From NCBI RefSeq assembly GCF_947499295.1, contig NZ_CANMNP010000003.1, positions 310,001 through 374,000 on the forward strand: 64,000 bases of DNA. The letters are read 5' to 3'. Both the position numbers and the translations under genes were made by a program. The notes beneath the pieces are model-generated. The model was not told where the DNA came from and did no database searches. It saw only the letters and a list, made by a program, of their open reading frames with translations. The first letter of the stretch is position 1. Each line of letters starts with the position of its first letter. Below are positions 38,215 through 47,630 of the stretch, one piece after another. This DNA comes from an uncultured Roseibium sp. Lineage in GTDB: Bacteria > Pseudomonadota > Alphaproteobacteria > Rhizobiales > Stappiaceae.

Positions 38215-38886
38215 TCAGGCGTTTGTCGCCGACGTTCTGATTGCAGAAATATTCTGCGAATAACTCTCAACGGAACCGCCTTTGAATACTGCGGAACCGG
38301 CCACAAGAACATTGGCGCCAGCAGCGGCAACCAGTGGTGCCGTCTCAGGGGTTACGCCGCCATCGATTTCAAGGTCGATTGGCCGGTCTCCAATCATTTC
38401 CTTGATACGGCGGGTTTTTTCGACCTGCGATCCGATGAATTTTTGCCCACCAAAACCGGGGTTGACCGTCATGACCAAAATCAGATCCAGCCGATCGAGT
38501 ACATATTCCAGAACGCTCTCGGGTGTTGCCGGATTTAGAGACACACCAGCTTTCTTGCCGAGGTTCCGGATGGCCTGAAGGGACCGGTCGAGGTGCTTAG
38601 TTGCTTCTGCGTGTACGGTGATAATGTCCGAGCCTGCCTTTGCAAAAGCCTCCAGATAAGGATCACACGGCTCAATCATCAAATGGGTGTCAAAGATCTT
38701 GTCGGTGTGGGGCCGCAATTTAGCGATGACATCCGGACCAAAGGTAATGTTGGGAACAAAATGGCCGTCCATGACGTCAAGGTGGATCCAGTCGGCACCG
38801 GCCTCGACCACGTCACGGACTTCCTGGCCAAGCTTGGAAAAGTCGGATGCGAGGATTGAAGGAGCGATTTTGATGTCGCGCGGCAT
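38215..38886 (-). CDS. rpe: Ribulose-phosphate 3-epimerase
   Basis: 223 residues. [39 protein letters not shown] and EIDGGV are the four diagnostic motifs, with the two catalytic Asp and metal His residues present. Interconverts ribulose-5-P and xylulose-5-P in the pentose phosphate and Calvin pathways. Confidence 0.97.
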   Translation of the reverse strand: MPRDIKIAPSILASDFSKLGQEVRDVVEAGADWIHLDVMDGHFVPNITFGPDVIAKLRPHTDKIFDTHLMIEPCDPYLEAFAKAGSDIITVHAEATKHLDRSLQAIRNLGKKAGVSLNPATPESVLEYVLDRLDLILVMTVNPGFGGQKFIGSQVEKTRRIKEMIGDRPIDLEIDGGVTPETAPLVAAAGANVLVAGSAVFKGGSVESYSQNISAIRTSATNA

Positions 38887-39004
38887 GGCAGTCTCCCAAT
38901 CAAGCCAGGGGGTTTCCCCCGGCCGGAAAATGTCTTTGAAGCCGCGCTAGCACTTCTGCTTCGCATGAGCAAGCCAGCTGCCGTCGCTCAATCGGTTTAG
39001 ACGC

Positions 39005-39775
39005 TCACAGACGTCCGGTAATCGCCAGATATCTTCTGTCCGGGCCCTCAAACCCGAGGCTGTCCATCTGAATAAGTATCGCGAAGACAGGCGGTGCTTC
39101 GTCGGGAAAATGCGTGACAATCCGTTCAATGCGGTAGCCGAGCGGGCACTTGCGGCTCTTTGGAACACTTGCATCATTGTTCAAGGTGCGGGCAACGCCG
39201 TTATGGAGCATCTCAAGACGGAAGCCCTTGGTTTCAGCGCCATAGGAAGCACACTCGCCGGAGGGCAGCGGATATTCGGTAAGGGTTAGGCGAACGGCAT
39301 TTTCTTTCGAGGCAAGAAACTCACGCGGTGCTACGAGCATGTTATGCGGATCGGAATTTAGTTCCGTACGCGGATTGAAGCCAACGGTTCTGCCCTTGCC
39401 GGCAATGCCTTGGGTTTTCAGAAGTTGCTGAGCGGCCGCCCGGTTTTTTGCGCGCGTCTCGTTGAGAGCGGCATCCGCAGCATCCCCAAGATCAATGTCG
39501 ACATCGTCCCGCAGCCGAAAAGGCGAGGGCTTCACCCAGCTGTCGCCGATGACATCGACCACGAATATCTCCGAATAGGGAAAGCCGGAACCATCCTGAA
39601 AGCCGTATTGCTCAAAAGCAAAAAAGTCGCCGTTCTTGGAAAAGCCAAGGAGTTGAAAATCAGCGGTGTCACCTGCCGATGCAGCTGGCACAACGAAAAG
39701 GCAGGCGAGCAGCGCCGCCAGAAAATGGCGAGCCTTGCCCCAGGGCGAAAATCTGAACCAGATGCGGTTGGACAC
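39005..39775 (-). CDS. Secreted DUF2259-like protein
   Basis: 256 residues. Signal peptide (HFLAALLACLFVVPAASAG); mature part starts DTADFQLLGFSKNGDFFAFE, as in DUF2259 predicted secreted proteins. The GTG at 39775 has AAGGAG six nt ahead and is chosen over the upstream GTG at 39799. Function unknown. Same direction as rpe. Confidence 0.78.
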   Translation of the reverse strand: MSNRIWFRFSPWGKARHFLAALLACLFVVPAASAGDTADFQLLGFSKNGDFFAFEQYGFQDGSGFPYSEIFVVDVIGDSWVKPSPFRLRDDVDIDLGDAADAALNETRAKNRAAAQQLLKTQGIAGKGRTVGFNPRTELNSDPHNMLVAPREFLASKENAVRLTLTEYPLPSGECASYGAETKGFRLEMLHNGVARTLNNDASVPKSRKCPLGYRIERIVTHFPDEAPPVFAILIQMDSLGFEGPDRRYLAITGRL

Positions 39776-39836
39776 GACATTCTCCTTACGTCTCAACACT
39801 ATGTGTGTTCCGACTTAAGGATAACAGACGCGGCTG

Positions 39837-40811
39837 TCAGGTCTGCTGCGTCACAGTTTTGGCGTTCTGCCGGCAAAATACACGGACAAACGGCTTCATC
39901 ATCAAAGGAAGCATGTAGATCGGGAATTGGCCGACTGCGAACCAGAGAAATGTGAACTCTGGCAGGGTTCCGCCGAAGGCAGCCACCATCAGGCCCATGT
40001 TTCGCGTGCCGCAGGTATGGGCAATGGCGTAGGCGTCTTCCCGGCTTGCGGGAGAAAACAGCAGCAGCGTGAGCGCGATTTGAACAATGGCCAGACAAAA
40101 GGTGAGGGCGGTGATGCCTAAGGTGAACAGAGGTCTATCAATGAAACTCTGAGCAACACCGTCCATTGCTGCGATCGCGAAAAAGAGCATCAGCAGCACA
40201 TTCAAGCCGCTGATATGGTTGGCGGATCTTGCGAGGCGCTCCTTGCCGGCAATTTTTCGGAACAACATTGAGAGTGCAAAAGCGCCCACAAGCAGCAGTG
40301 ACAACTGCGTTGCAAGTCCCCCGACGCTCAAAGGCAGGGATGGACCGAGCATAAGTTCGCCAATGAAGGGAGCGGTAAGCGGTGTGACAATCAGCGCCGC
40401 GACCGACAATGCGAGACTGAGTGTTCCGTCGAGACCGAGAAGATAAATAAAGGCCGGTGCAGCCATAACCGGCGGTGCAGCAGTGGCGATGTAAAGAGCA
40501 AGGACTACGTCAGAGCCGTGTTCCTTGAGGCCAGAAAACTCAATAAAGGCATAGGTCAGAAGCGGCGCGCCAAGCATCATCCATACCAGCGCAAGCAGCA
40601 AAAGGGCCGGTTTGCGTAGTCTTTGGCGAATGGCCTGTTGATCAACCCGCAAAAAGGCGAGCGTCAGCAGACTGAAGACTGCAAACCCGAGATAGGGACG
40701 CAAGGTGGCGGAAAGCGCCGGCAGGGCCATGCCAAGGAAAATGGTCACAGTGAGAGCTGCCGATCCGTGGCGGCCAATCCATGCCAAAGCTGCCCCCAGC
40801 GGTCGAATCAT
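39837..40811 (-). CDS. SBF/bile acid-sodium symporter-like membrane protein
   Basis: 324 residues, about 9-10 membrane helices. ATAAPPVMAAPAF and the crossing motif TCGTRNMGLMVAAFGG recall the SBF (BASS/Acr3) transporters. Substrate unknown. Divergent from an FAD oxidoreductase gene (108 bp), which may act on the same compound. Confidence 0.65.
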   Translation of the reverse strand: MIRPLGAALAWIGRHGSAALTVTIFLGMALPALSATLRPYLGFAVFSLLTLAFLRVDQQAIRQRLRKPALLLLALVWMMLGAPLLTYAFIEFSGLKEHGSDVVLALYIATAAPPVMAAPAFIYLLGLDGTLSLALSVAALIVTPLTAPFIGELMLGPSLPLSVGGLATQLSLLLVGAFALSMLFRKIAGKERLARSANHISGLNVLLMLFFAIAAMDGVAQSFIDRPLFTLGITALTFCLAIVQIALTLLLFSPASREDAYAIAHTCGTRNMGLMVAAFGGTLPEFTFLWFAVGQFPIYMLPLMMKPFVRVFCRQNAKTVTQQT

Positions 40812-40919
40812 TTTAGGTTGTCTCCTGAAACGTGTGTGGGCAGGCAGTCTTTGCCTCTTAAAGGATCCGGCGTTTCAACACCAGCCACAAGGTCGTGCGC
40901 GGGTGTGGCCGGGACAAAA

Positions 40920-42188
40920 ATGACAAAGCAGGCAAGACAACTCCAGACTTTTGATGTCGTTGTACTTGGCGCCGGGATCGTCGGTGTCTCGACAGCGCTG
41001 CATTTGAGACGACTTGGTCTGGATGTTGCCTTGATTGACCGACGGCATCCGGGCGAAGAAGCGTCCTTCGGCAATGCCGGCATCGTGCAGTGCAACGGGT
41101 TCGTGCCTCATCCCATACCGAATAGGGCACTGCAGCTCCTGTCCATCCTTTTCGGACAATCGACAGCTATATCCTATGATCCGGCCACTTTGATCCGACT
41201 GGCGCCCTGGCTGCAACGCTATCGATTGGCCAGCAGTGGACGGGGCATGGAAACCTATTCCCGTGTCATGGCGCCCCTGAGAGCCCTGGCGGTTCAGGAA
41301 CATCTGGATATCGCGTCGACGACCAATGCCGACCGGTTTTACCGGCATGGAGGCTGGCTGCATCTGTTCAGAAGCGATGCTTCGTTCCAGAAAAGCGAAA
41401 ACGAACGCCACTATGCGCGTGTCTTCGGTGTGGCCTTTGATGAACTTACACCTGGTGAGGTGACGGCCCTTGAACCGGGCCTGAAGGCTCATGGCCTTAG
41501 AGGTCTGCATTGGACGGACAGTTGTTCGGTGTCCAGTCCGGGCGCGGTTCTCGATGCTTTCTGGCGTGGCTTCGTTCAGGAAGGCGGCAAATACTTCAGG
41601 GGAGATGCGAGAGCGCTCAAACGTCAAAGCGGCGCTTGGCATCTGGAGGTCGAACGTGGAACCATTTCGTCCGCCAACGTTGTTGTTGCCCTTGGAGCCT
41701 GGTCACAGGATGTCTTGAGCCGGCTTGGTGAAGACTATCCGCTGGTGGCCAAACGCGGCTATCATATGCATTACAGGCCCGCGCATGGAGCGGGCCTTTC
41801 CAGACCGGTGGTGGATGTCGAAAACGGATTTGCCCTTACACCGACTGACAACGGCATACGCCTGACAACAGGGGTCGAGCTGGCACCGCGCGATGCACCT
41901 GCCAACCCGGCCATTATCAAGCGCGCCAGACGGCGCGCCGAAGAGCTTATCCCGCTGGGCAGGGAACTTCTGGAAAAGCCCTGGCTTGGAAGCAGGCCAT
42001 GTTTGCCGGATTCTATGCCGATTGTCGGCGCGTCTCCGCACACACCGGGTCTCTGGCTCAATTTCGGCCACGCGCACGACGGCTTCACGCTTGGTCCCGT
42101 CACAGGGCGGCTTTTGGCCTATATGATCGTGGGCAAGACACCTTTTCTGGATCCTTCGGGACTTTCTGCAAGCCGATTTGCCGAATAA
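40920..42188 (+). CDS. FAD-dependent oxidoreductase, DadA/D-amino acid dehydrogenase type
   Basis: 422 residues. The Rossmann VVVLGAGIVGVSTALHLRRL (about 14-33) binds FAD; the DAO domain ends with GSRPCLPDSMPIVG and LNFGHAHDGFTLGPVTG. Likely oxidises a D-amino acid or related amine. ATG 40920; the frame open upstream to 40623 has no coding likeness. Confidence 0.9.
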   Translation: MTKQARQLQTFDVVVLGAGIVGVSTALHLRRLGLDVALIDRRHPGEEASFGNAGIVQCNGFVPHPIPNRALQLLSILFGQSTAISYDPATLIRLAPWLQRYRLASSGRGMETYSRVMAPLRALAVQEHLDIASTTNADRFYRHGGWLHLFRSDASFQKSENERHYARVFGVAFDELTPGEVTALEPGLKAHGLRGLHWTDSCSVSSPGAVLDAFWRGFVQEGGKYFRGDARALKRQSGAWHLEVERGTISSANVVVALGAWSQDVLSRLGEDYPLVAKRGYHMHYRPAHGAGLSRPVVDVENGFALTPTDNGIRLTTGVELAPRDAPANPAIIKRARRRAEELIPLGRELLEKPWLGSRPCLPDSMPIVGASPHTPGLWLNFGHAHDGFTLGPVTGRLLAYMIVGKTPFLDPSGLSASRFAE

Positions 42189-42392
42189 GCTCGAATTCTG
42201 GCCTTTAAACCTGTCCTAATCCTGCGCCGCAAAGCCGTAAACCTTGGTTGATGGGCCGGTTTATAAGCCTTTGAGCAATGGTGGTTGAGACGCTTTCGAG
42301 GCCAGATGGCGGCCAGCCGACGGGCACAGCGTCGGTTGCTTTACCCCGATCCAATCAGTCCCCTTCTTTTTCCAATCAGAGGAACTTGCATC

Positions 42393-42695
42393 ATGTCCCG
42401 GCATTCGAAATCCGTCCTATTCGCCGTCATCGTGACTGCCAGCTTTGCACTGCCTGCAAGCAGCGCTTTTGCCGCCGTCACCGTTGGCGACAAGGTCGGA
42501 ACGACCGAAGAAGACATTCGGGCGGCCCTTACAGAGGAGGGCTACGTTGTTGAAGAAATAGAGACAGGCAACGGTGAGTTTGAAGCCGAGGTCTCAAGAG
42601 ACGGCCAGGAGATCGAAGTCGTTGTTGACGGAAAATCGGGCCTCATTCTGGAAATGGAACTGGAAGAGGACGACAAGGACGAAGACGAGGACTGA
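42393..42695 (+). CDS. Secreted PepSY-domain protein
   Basis: 100 residues. Signal peptide (KSVLFAVIVTASFALPASSAFA) then one PepSY-like domain (about 30-90: TEEDIRAALTEEGYVVEEIE, FEAEVSRDGQEIEVVVDG). The C-terminus is very acidic (EEDDKDEDED). Its paralogue is at 43526, with a LuxR-type regulator between. PepSY domains inhibit proteases or bind metals; the role here is not known. Confidence 0.88.
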   Translation: MSRHSKSVLFAVIVTASFALPASSAFAAVTVGDKVGTTEEDIRAALTEEGYVVEEIETGNGEFEAEVSRDGQEIEVVVDGKSGLILEMELEEDDKDEDED

Positions 42696-42880
42696 TCAAT
42701 CCTGCGCCTGCCCCGGTCGGCTCGACCAACCCACCGGTCGGCCGGGGCTCGCTTGCATTTTCTCTGTTTCAGATGCCGGCAAAAGTCGTCTCCGCCAGTT
42801 TGACGGGGCCTCGCAGGCACCTTAGGAAACTGGCCGGAGATCCGTTCGCCGCTCGGATCGGGAAGCTTGTGAGGAACTCA

Positions 42881-43399
42881 ATGCCGCCTTTCACCAGCTG
42901 GAAAACCGCCTGGCCCTGGATGCTGTTCGGTTTGCAGTCGCTTTGCGTTGTTTATCTGGTCGTCGAAGAAGCTGCAGATTATCTGTGGGGAGAGATGCCA
43001 GGTGGGCTGATTGAAAACGACCTTCTGGAAAACCTGGTTATTGCCGCTCTCGTAGCGGGCCTGGTGGCGTCCGGATTTGAGATCAGAAAAGCCATGACAC
43101 GCCAAAAAAGACTGGAACAGCAGATCAAAGCCGCCTCTGGTGCATTCGCCAATCTGATGGAAGAACACTTTGAATCCTGGGGTCTGACGCCGTCAGAATG
43201 TGATGTGGCACTATTTGCACTGAAAGGGTTTTCGATCGCAGAAATTGCAAATATGCGCAAAACAGCGGCGGGAACCGTCAAGGCGCAATGCAATGCGATC
43301 TACCGCAAAGCAGGCGTGAGTGGCCGGCCGCAGCTTTTGTCGCTCTTCATCGATGAATTGCTTCATGGCGCACTCGTTTCTGAAAAGGCGCCGGCGTAA
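42881..43399 (+). CDS. Membrane-anchored LuxR-type HTH regulator
   Basis: 172 residues. Two N-terminal membrane helices (about 8-30 and 50-70), a short coiled coil, then a C-terminal LuxR-type HTH (LTPSECDVALFALKGFSIAE, TAAGTVKAQCNAIYRKAGV, about 110-165). The ATG at 42881 has GAGGAA ahead. It stands between two PepSY protein genes, which suggests that it senses or regulates them. Confidence 0.85.
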   Translation: MPPFTSWKTAWPWMLFGLQSLCVVYLVVEEAADYLWGEMPGGLIENDLLENLVIAALVAGLVASGFEIRKAMTRQKRLEQQIKAASGAFANLMEEHFESWGLTPSECDVALFALKGFSIAEIANMRKTAAGTVKAQCNAIYRKAGVSGRPQLLSLFIDELLHGALVSEKAPA

Positions 43400-43470
43400 T
43401 CGTCCTTTGGGCCGAACGGTCAAGGTGCCTTCATGACCGAAGTTTAATTAGGTAATTCCAACAAAATTCC

Positions 43471-43528
43471 CATTTCGTCTCTCAATCCCGGTGGTTCGGG
43501 GCACATTGACAACTGGAGAGACGAAATG
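43471..43528 (+). promoter_or_regulatory. 13-bp inverted repeat covering the ribosome site and start of the second PepSY gene
   Basis: CATTTCGTCTCTC (43471-43483) is perfectly complementary to GAGAGACGAAATG (43516-43528); the 3' arm includes the GGAGAG ribosome site and the ATG. The 32-nt loop contains CATTGACAAC. A folded leader would block translation. Confidence 0.6.
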
Positions 43529-43804
43529 AACATCGGAAATCCCACTCTGAAAATGGGCGTTCTGGCATCTGCCGCGGCCATTTGCATGAGCACCGTCGCG
43601 CTCGCCGACATCCGCCAGGGCGATAAGATCGGCCTTTCTGTTTCCGACATCGCCAAAAGCCTGGAGCTCAACGGCTACGAAATCCGGGAAATTGAAGTCA
43701 AGAACGACCGCATCAAGGCAGAAGTCACCCTGGAAGGCGACCGGCTTGAAATGAAGATCGACCCGAAGTCCGGACTTGTGACCCGCGTTGAAGATGACGA
43801 CTGA
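43526..43804 (+). CDS. Secreted PepSY-domain protein, paralogue
   Basis: 92 residues. Signal peptide (GVLASAAAICMSTVALA) then PepSY (DKIGLSVSDIAKSLELNGYE, IREIEVKNDRIKAEVTLEGD). Similar in length and motif order to the gene at 42393 but without the long acidic tail. Translation may be gated by the hairpin over its start. Confidence 0.88.
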   Translation: MNIGNPTLKMGVLASAAAICMSTVALADIRQGDKIGLSVSDIAKSLELNGYEIREIEVKNDRIKAEVTLEGDRLEMKIDPKSGLVTRVEDDD

Positions 43805-43984
43805 TTGAGCTGAGCTGAGCCGGGGCGCGCGCGAGCGTTGAGTGTTATTTTGCGCGGCCCACTAGCGTTTCTGCCGTGTCTCGGGAATGTCTTTCCCAGC
43901 CCTTAAAACGATCAGGTTTTCGGTCCCTGATTTCAAAATCGAATATTGTCATACAGTCGTTACTTGAGCTCACTAGGTTGCGCT

Positions 43985-44000
43985 TTGCACACGTGTGCAA
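43985..44000. promoter_or_regulatory. Perfect palindromic LacI-type operator
   Basis: TTGCACACGTGTGCAA, a 16-bp perfect palindrome with a central CG, lies 58 bp before the first gene of the ABC importer operon, whose last gene encodes a LacI-family repressor. Confidence 0.75.
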
Positions 44001-44057
44001 GTTCAACACGGAGCAAGCCCGGACAATGGCAGCTCCAAGGTTTCAGGCGAGACTCAG

Positions 44058-45425
44058 ATGACCACTCTTGTTTCAAAACTGCGCCAGTCCACCGCGGCTG
44101 CCGTACTTACGCTCGCGGCCACAGCCCTTTCGGGCGCAGCCGTTGCCAAAGACGTTACGATAACCGTTTGGGCTGGCGGCTCCAACGACAGTGATGCATA
44201 CCGCTGGGAAGCCATCGAGATGGCTGCAGACATTCTGGAGCGGGAAGCAGCAATCGAAGGCGAAGAGTTAAACATCACCATTGAGTCCAAGGGCCAGTTT
44301 GGCAATTGGCAGGAATTCAAGCAGGCTGTCACGCTTGCAGCTGAAGCAGGTACTGCTCCAAACATCGTCGTCACATCTCATCTTGATATCGCTCCCTGGT
44401 CGGAAGCTGGCTACATCGTACCGGTTGAGGAATATCTCGACCTCGACGCATGGCCTTTGAACGACATCTACCCAAACCTTTTGGAAATCGCAGCGTTTGA
44501 TGATGTTCAGTGGGGCCTGCCGCAGGATGCGGAAAGCCGCCCATTCTTCTTCTGGAAAGACACGATGAAGAAGATCGGCTACAGCGACGAAGACATCGCG
44601 GCATTGCCGGCCAAGGTCGAGTCCGGTGAATACACTCTTCAAAACATACTGGAAGATGCAAAAAAAGCCGTCGACATGGAAGTTGTCGAAAAGGGATACG
44701 GCTTCTACCCGCGTCCTTCCAATGGCCCGGATTATGCTCAGTTCTATCAGTCCTTTGGCGGTGAACTGATTGACAAAGAAAAGGGTAAACTGGTCCTTGA
44801 TAAGAAAGCCATGGAAGATTTCTACCAGTTCTTCGTAGACGCGGTCGCAGCTGATGTGACGCGTAAGAACCACCTCGGCACTGACTGGGGACAGTGGTAC
44901 AAGGAGGTCGCAAACGGTAAGGCAGCGACTTGGCATGGCGGTACCTGGCACTTTGGTCGCTACGCACAGGAAGGGAATCAGGATTTCTGGAACACCATCG
45001 AGTTTTCGCTCATACCGGCCGGTAACGAAGACGGTCGCGCAAACACCATCACGCATCCGTTGGTCTACCTGATAACCGACAACGCGAATGATGATGCGGA
45101 AGAAATTGCGGCGAACCTTGTGAAAATCGCGTCTGAGCCGCGCATCAATTCCCTTCATGCCATTCAGTCAAACCACCTCGGCATATCCAGGCAGCAATCC
45201 AACATCGAGCTTTATGCCAACAACCGTTGGGCAGACGAAGCGACCAAGCGTCTCCTAGGCCATGCAAATGCACAGCCGAACCATGTGAACTATGGGGCCT
45301 ACTCCGAAGCCCTATTCAAGGGTCTTGAGGCGGCCTGGACCGGCACAAAGTCACCGGCTGAAGCCGTTGAAGAAGTCGAAGTTCAGATGAAGGCCACACT
45401 CGGCGACGAACTGATCATTCGCTAA
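44058..45425 (+). CDS. ABC importer substrate-binding protein (sugar/glycerophosphodiester class)
   Basis: 455 residues. Signal peptide (about residues 1-30, ending SGAAVA) and a cluster-B (extracellular family 1) binding fold: VTITVWAGGSNDSDAYRWE, FGNWQEFKQAVTLAAEAGTA and YLDLDAWPLN. First gene of a six-gene operon that includes a glycerophosphodiesterase, so the ligand may be a glycerophosphodiester or a glycoside rather than a simple sugar. Confidence 0.92.
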   Translation: MTTLVSKLRQSTAAAVLTLAATALSGAAVAKDVTITVWAGGSNDSDAYRWEAIEMAADILEREAAIEGEELNITIESKGQFGNWQEFKQAVTLAAEAGTAPNIVVTSHLDIAPWSEAGYIVPVEEYLDLDAWPLNDIYPNLLEIAAFDDVQWGLPQDAESRPFFFWKDTMKKIGYSDEDIAALPAKVESGEYTLQNILEDAKKAVDMEVVEKGYGFYPRPSNGPDYAQFYQSFGGELIDKEKGKLVLDKKAMEDFYQFFVDAVAADVTRKNHLGTDWGQWYKEVANGKAATWHGGTWHFGRYAQEGNQDFWNTIEFSLIPAGNEDGRANTITHPLVYLITDNANDDAEEIAANLVKIASEPRINSLHAIQSNHLGISRQQSNIELYANNRWADEATKRLLGHANAQPNHVNYGAYSEALFKGLEAAWTGTKSPAEAVEEVEVQMKATLGDELIIR

Positions 45426-45447
45426 ACCTCAGGGAACTGGACGGGAT

Positions 45448-45471
45448 GAAAGGGGCGGGACTGCCCCTTTC
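45448..45471 (+). terminator. Intercistronic hairpin after the binding-protein gene
   Basis: GAAAGGGGC/GCCCCTTTC (9 bp, 6-nt loop), no U-tract. Such hairpins commonly protect the upstream mRNA so that the binding protein outnumbers its permeases. Confidence 0.7.
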
Positions 45472-45492
45472 AACCTCTAAGGGGAGCATTTC

Positions 45493-46794
45493 ATGCAACG
45501 CTCGAGCTGGCTTGGTCTGGCGTTTTTGTCGCCAGCCCTGATAGTCGTTCTTTTGTTTTTTTTGATGCCGGTAATCCTTACGGGCATATTTGCATTCACC
45601 AACATGAGCACAGCGACCGGCGTGAAGGGGGGAAGTTACGTTCTTAACGCCAGCAGCCTTCGCGCATTGACTGATGCAGGACTGCCGGACGTGACGCGCA
45701 GCCAGATTGAAAGCGCGGGATACCGGGTCGACGAGAGGGGGCTTGCAGCTTTAGCTGAAGCCCATGGTCAGGCAGTTGCTGAAGAATTTTCGAAAAATCA
45801 TGCTGGAGAAGTTTTTACCAAACGCCGCGATGTAGAGCGGGCATTGAAAGACCTCAGCAGCAATCCGATCCGGAAAACAAGAGACCGCAAAGCCGCCGCC
45901 GATCTGTTCAAACGCTCAATCCTAAATCAGCGGTATGAAACACTGGATGCTTTTGAAGCTGCGTTGAATGAAGCAGGAATTCCGAAACCGGATCGGCCGC
46001 TTATCACCGAAATTGCCTATACGGGGTGGACTTGGACAACCGCAAATTTTGATTTGCTGCTTTCGCTTGATTCGACATGGCAATATGCCAAAAACACCGG
46101 CATCTATGTCACTTTCACACTGGCATTCAACGTAGTCTTCGGCCTGTTCCTGGCTATCACAACCTTCTATCTTCCTGCGGCGCAGGCAACCGCTTTCCGC
46201 GCAATCTGGTTCCTGCCGCGCATTCTGCCGCCCGTGCTCTACATTGTCATGTGGCGCTGGTTCACCTGGGATACCGGCTTCATCTCGACAGTTCTCTCCG
46301 GCTTCGGTGTTTCTTCTAAGAACTGGATGCTGGATACCGAGTACCACGCCTGGGTGACCGTCATCTTGATCAATGGGTTTGTCGGCGCATCCATGGGCAT
46401 GATTGTCTTTTCTTCCGCGATCCGGGCGATACCAGCTTCAATGCTCTATGCGTCCGAAGTCGATGGTGCGAGCCGTTGGCAACAGGTTTGGTACATCATT
46501 CTGCCGCAGTTGCGCTGGCCGATCCTGTTCATCACATCCTACCAGACAATGTCGCTGCTGACCTCGTTTGAATATATCTACCTGTCTACGGATGGCGGCC
46601 CTGGTGGATCGACGGAAGTCTGGGCGCTCGCTGCTTTCCATACGGCACTCAACAACTATGGCGGCAATCTGCAATACGGCCTGGGTGCAACCTATGCGCT
46701 CCTTCTGGTGGTCATTGGCGTGTTGGCGAGCCTGTTCTATCTGCGACTGTTCAATTTCAAGAACTTGCTCACAAAGCCTCGGATTGAAGGATAA
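45493..46794 (+). CDS. ABC importer permease with large periplasmic insert
   Basis: 433 residues. First helix at about 8-32, then an insert of about 140 charged residues (38-175) before the other five helices, as in MalF-type subunits. The EAA loop (YASEVDGASRWQQVWYIILP) contacts the ATPase. The insert lacks obvious likeness to MalF. Confidence 0.9.
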   Translation: MQRSSWLGLAFLSPALIVVLLFFLMPVILTGIFAFTNMSTATGVKGGSYVLNASSLRALTDAGLPDVTRSQIESAGYRVDERGLAALAEAHGQAVAEEFSKNHAGEVFTKRRDVERALKDLSSNPIRKTRDRKAAADLFKRSILNQRYETLDAFEAALNEAGIPKPDRPLITEIAYTGWTWTTANFDLLLSLDSTWQYAKNTGIYVTFTLAFNVVFGLFLAITTFYLPAAQATAFRAIWFLPRILPPVLYIVMWRWFTWDTGFISTVLSGFGVSSKNWMLDTEYHAWVTVILINGFVGASMGMIVFSSAIRAIPASMLYASEVDGASRWQQVWYIILPQLRWPILFITSYQTMSLLTSFEYIYLSTDGGPGGSTEVWALAAFHTALNNYGGNLQYGLGATYALLLVVIGVLASLFYLRLFNFKNLLTKPRIEG

Positions 46795-46799
46795 CGGGC

Positions 46800-47630
46800 A
46801 TGAAACACAATTTCAGAAACTGGCCTGTTCTATTGGTCCTTTTCATCTTCTCACTGCCTCTCTTAATCATGCTGACCTTTCTGGTTGTAGACACGTTCAC
46901 GACCAAGGTCCCAGGCACGCTTGTCCCAAATGCGTTCACGCTGCACCACTTCCGGTTTTTGTGGACTGATTTGGATGACGGCCGTTGGGGGATTTACGGG
47001 GTCACACTGAACACGTTCATCTTTGCAGCAAGTACCGCCGCTGTTGTTACCGCGATTTCAGTGATGGCCGGTTATGCGCTTTCGAGGCTGAGTTTTCCTG
47101 CTCGCGGCTTTTTCCTCGGAAGCCTGATCGTGCTGCATGCCTTTCCAACAGTCACCCTGATCATTGCAATCTTCCTGATCCTCCAGATCCTCGGGCTCTA
47201 CAACACCTTGATCGGTGTCATCATCGTCAAGACGGCGCTGGAACTTCCGTTCGGCATCTGGGTCATGAAAGGCTTCTACGACACGGTTCCCTGGGAAATC
47301 GAAATGGCGGGTGTGCAGGACGGCGCGAGCCGCTTCACAGTCTGGTGGAAACTCATCCTGCCTCAGGTTCAACCGGGTTTGATGGCAATCCTGATATTCT
47401 CGTTTCTGTCAGGCTGGTCAGAATTCGTCCTGCCGATGGTACTCAATCCAGGTACGGATGCGCAGGTTCTATCCACTTATCTAGCGACCCTCTTGCTGGA
47501 TACCAACACGAACTCCGACTTCAATCTGATCTCTGCCGTTGGTTTATTTTACGCCCTCCCGGTCGTGATCATCTATCTGATTTTCCAGAATAAACTCATG
47601 AACATCTATGGCGGAGGCACGAAGGGCTGA
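46800..47630 (+). CDS. ABC importer permease
   Basis: 276 residues, six helices, EAA loop EIEMAGVQDGASRFTVWWKL. MalG-type partner of the previous gene. Its stop overlaps the next ATG (TGATG). Confidence 0.93.
   Translation: MKHNFRNWPVLLVLFIFSLPLLIMLTFLVVDTFTTKVPGTLVPNAFTLHHFRFLWTDLDDGRWGIYGVTLNTFIFAASTAAVVTAISVMAGYALSRLSFPARGFFLGSLIVLHAFPTVTLIIAIFLILQILGLYNTLIGVIIVKTALELPFGIWVMKGFYDTVPWEIEMAGVQDGASRFTVWWKLILPQVQPGLMAILIFSFLSGWSEFVLPMVLNPGTDAQVLSTYLATLLLDTNTNSDFNLISAVGLFYALPVVIIYLIFQNKLMNIYGGGTKG

Noticed and set aside
40875-41642. 255-residue open frame on the minus strand
   Set aside because: Antisense to the FAD oxidoreductase gene, whose motifs are clear.
44268-45158. 296-residue open frame on the minus strand
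   Set aside because: Antisense to the ABC binding-protein gene, no motif and no ribosome-binding site.
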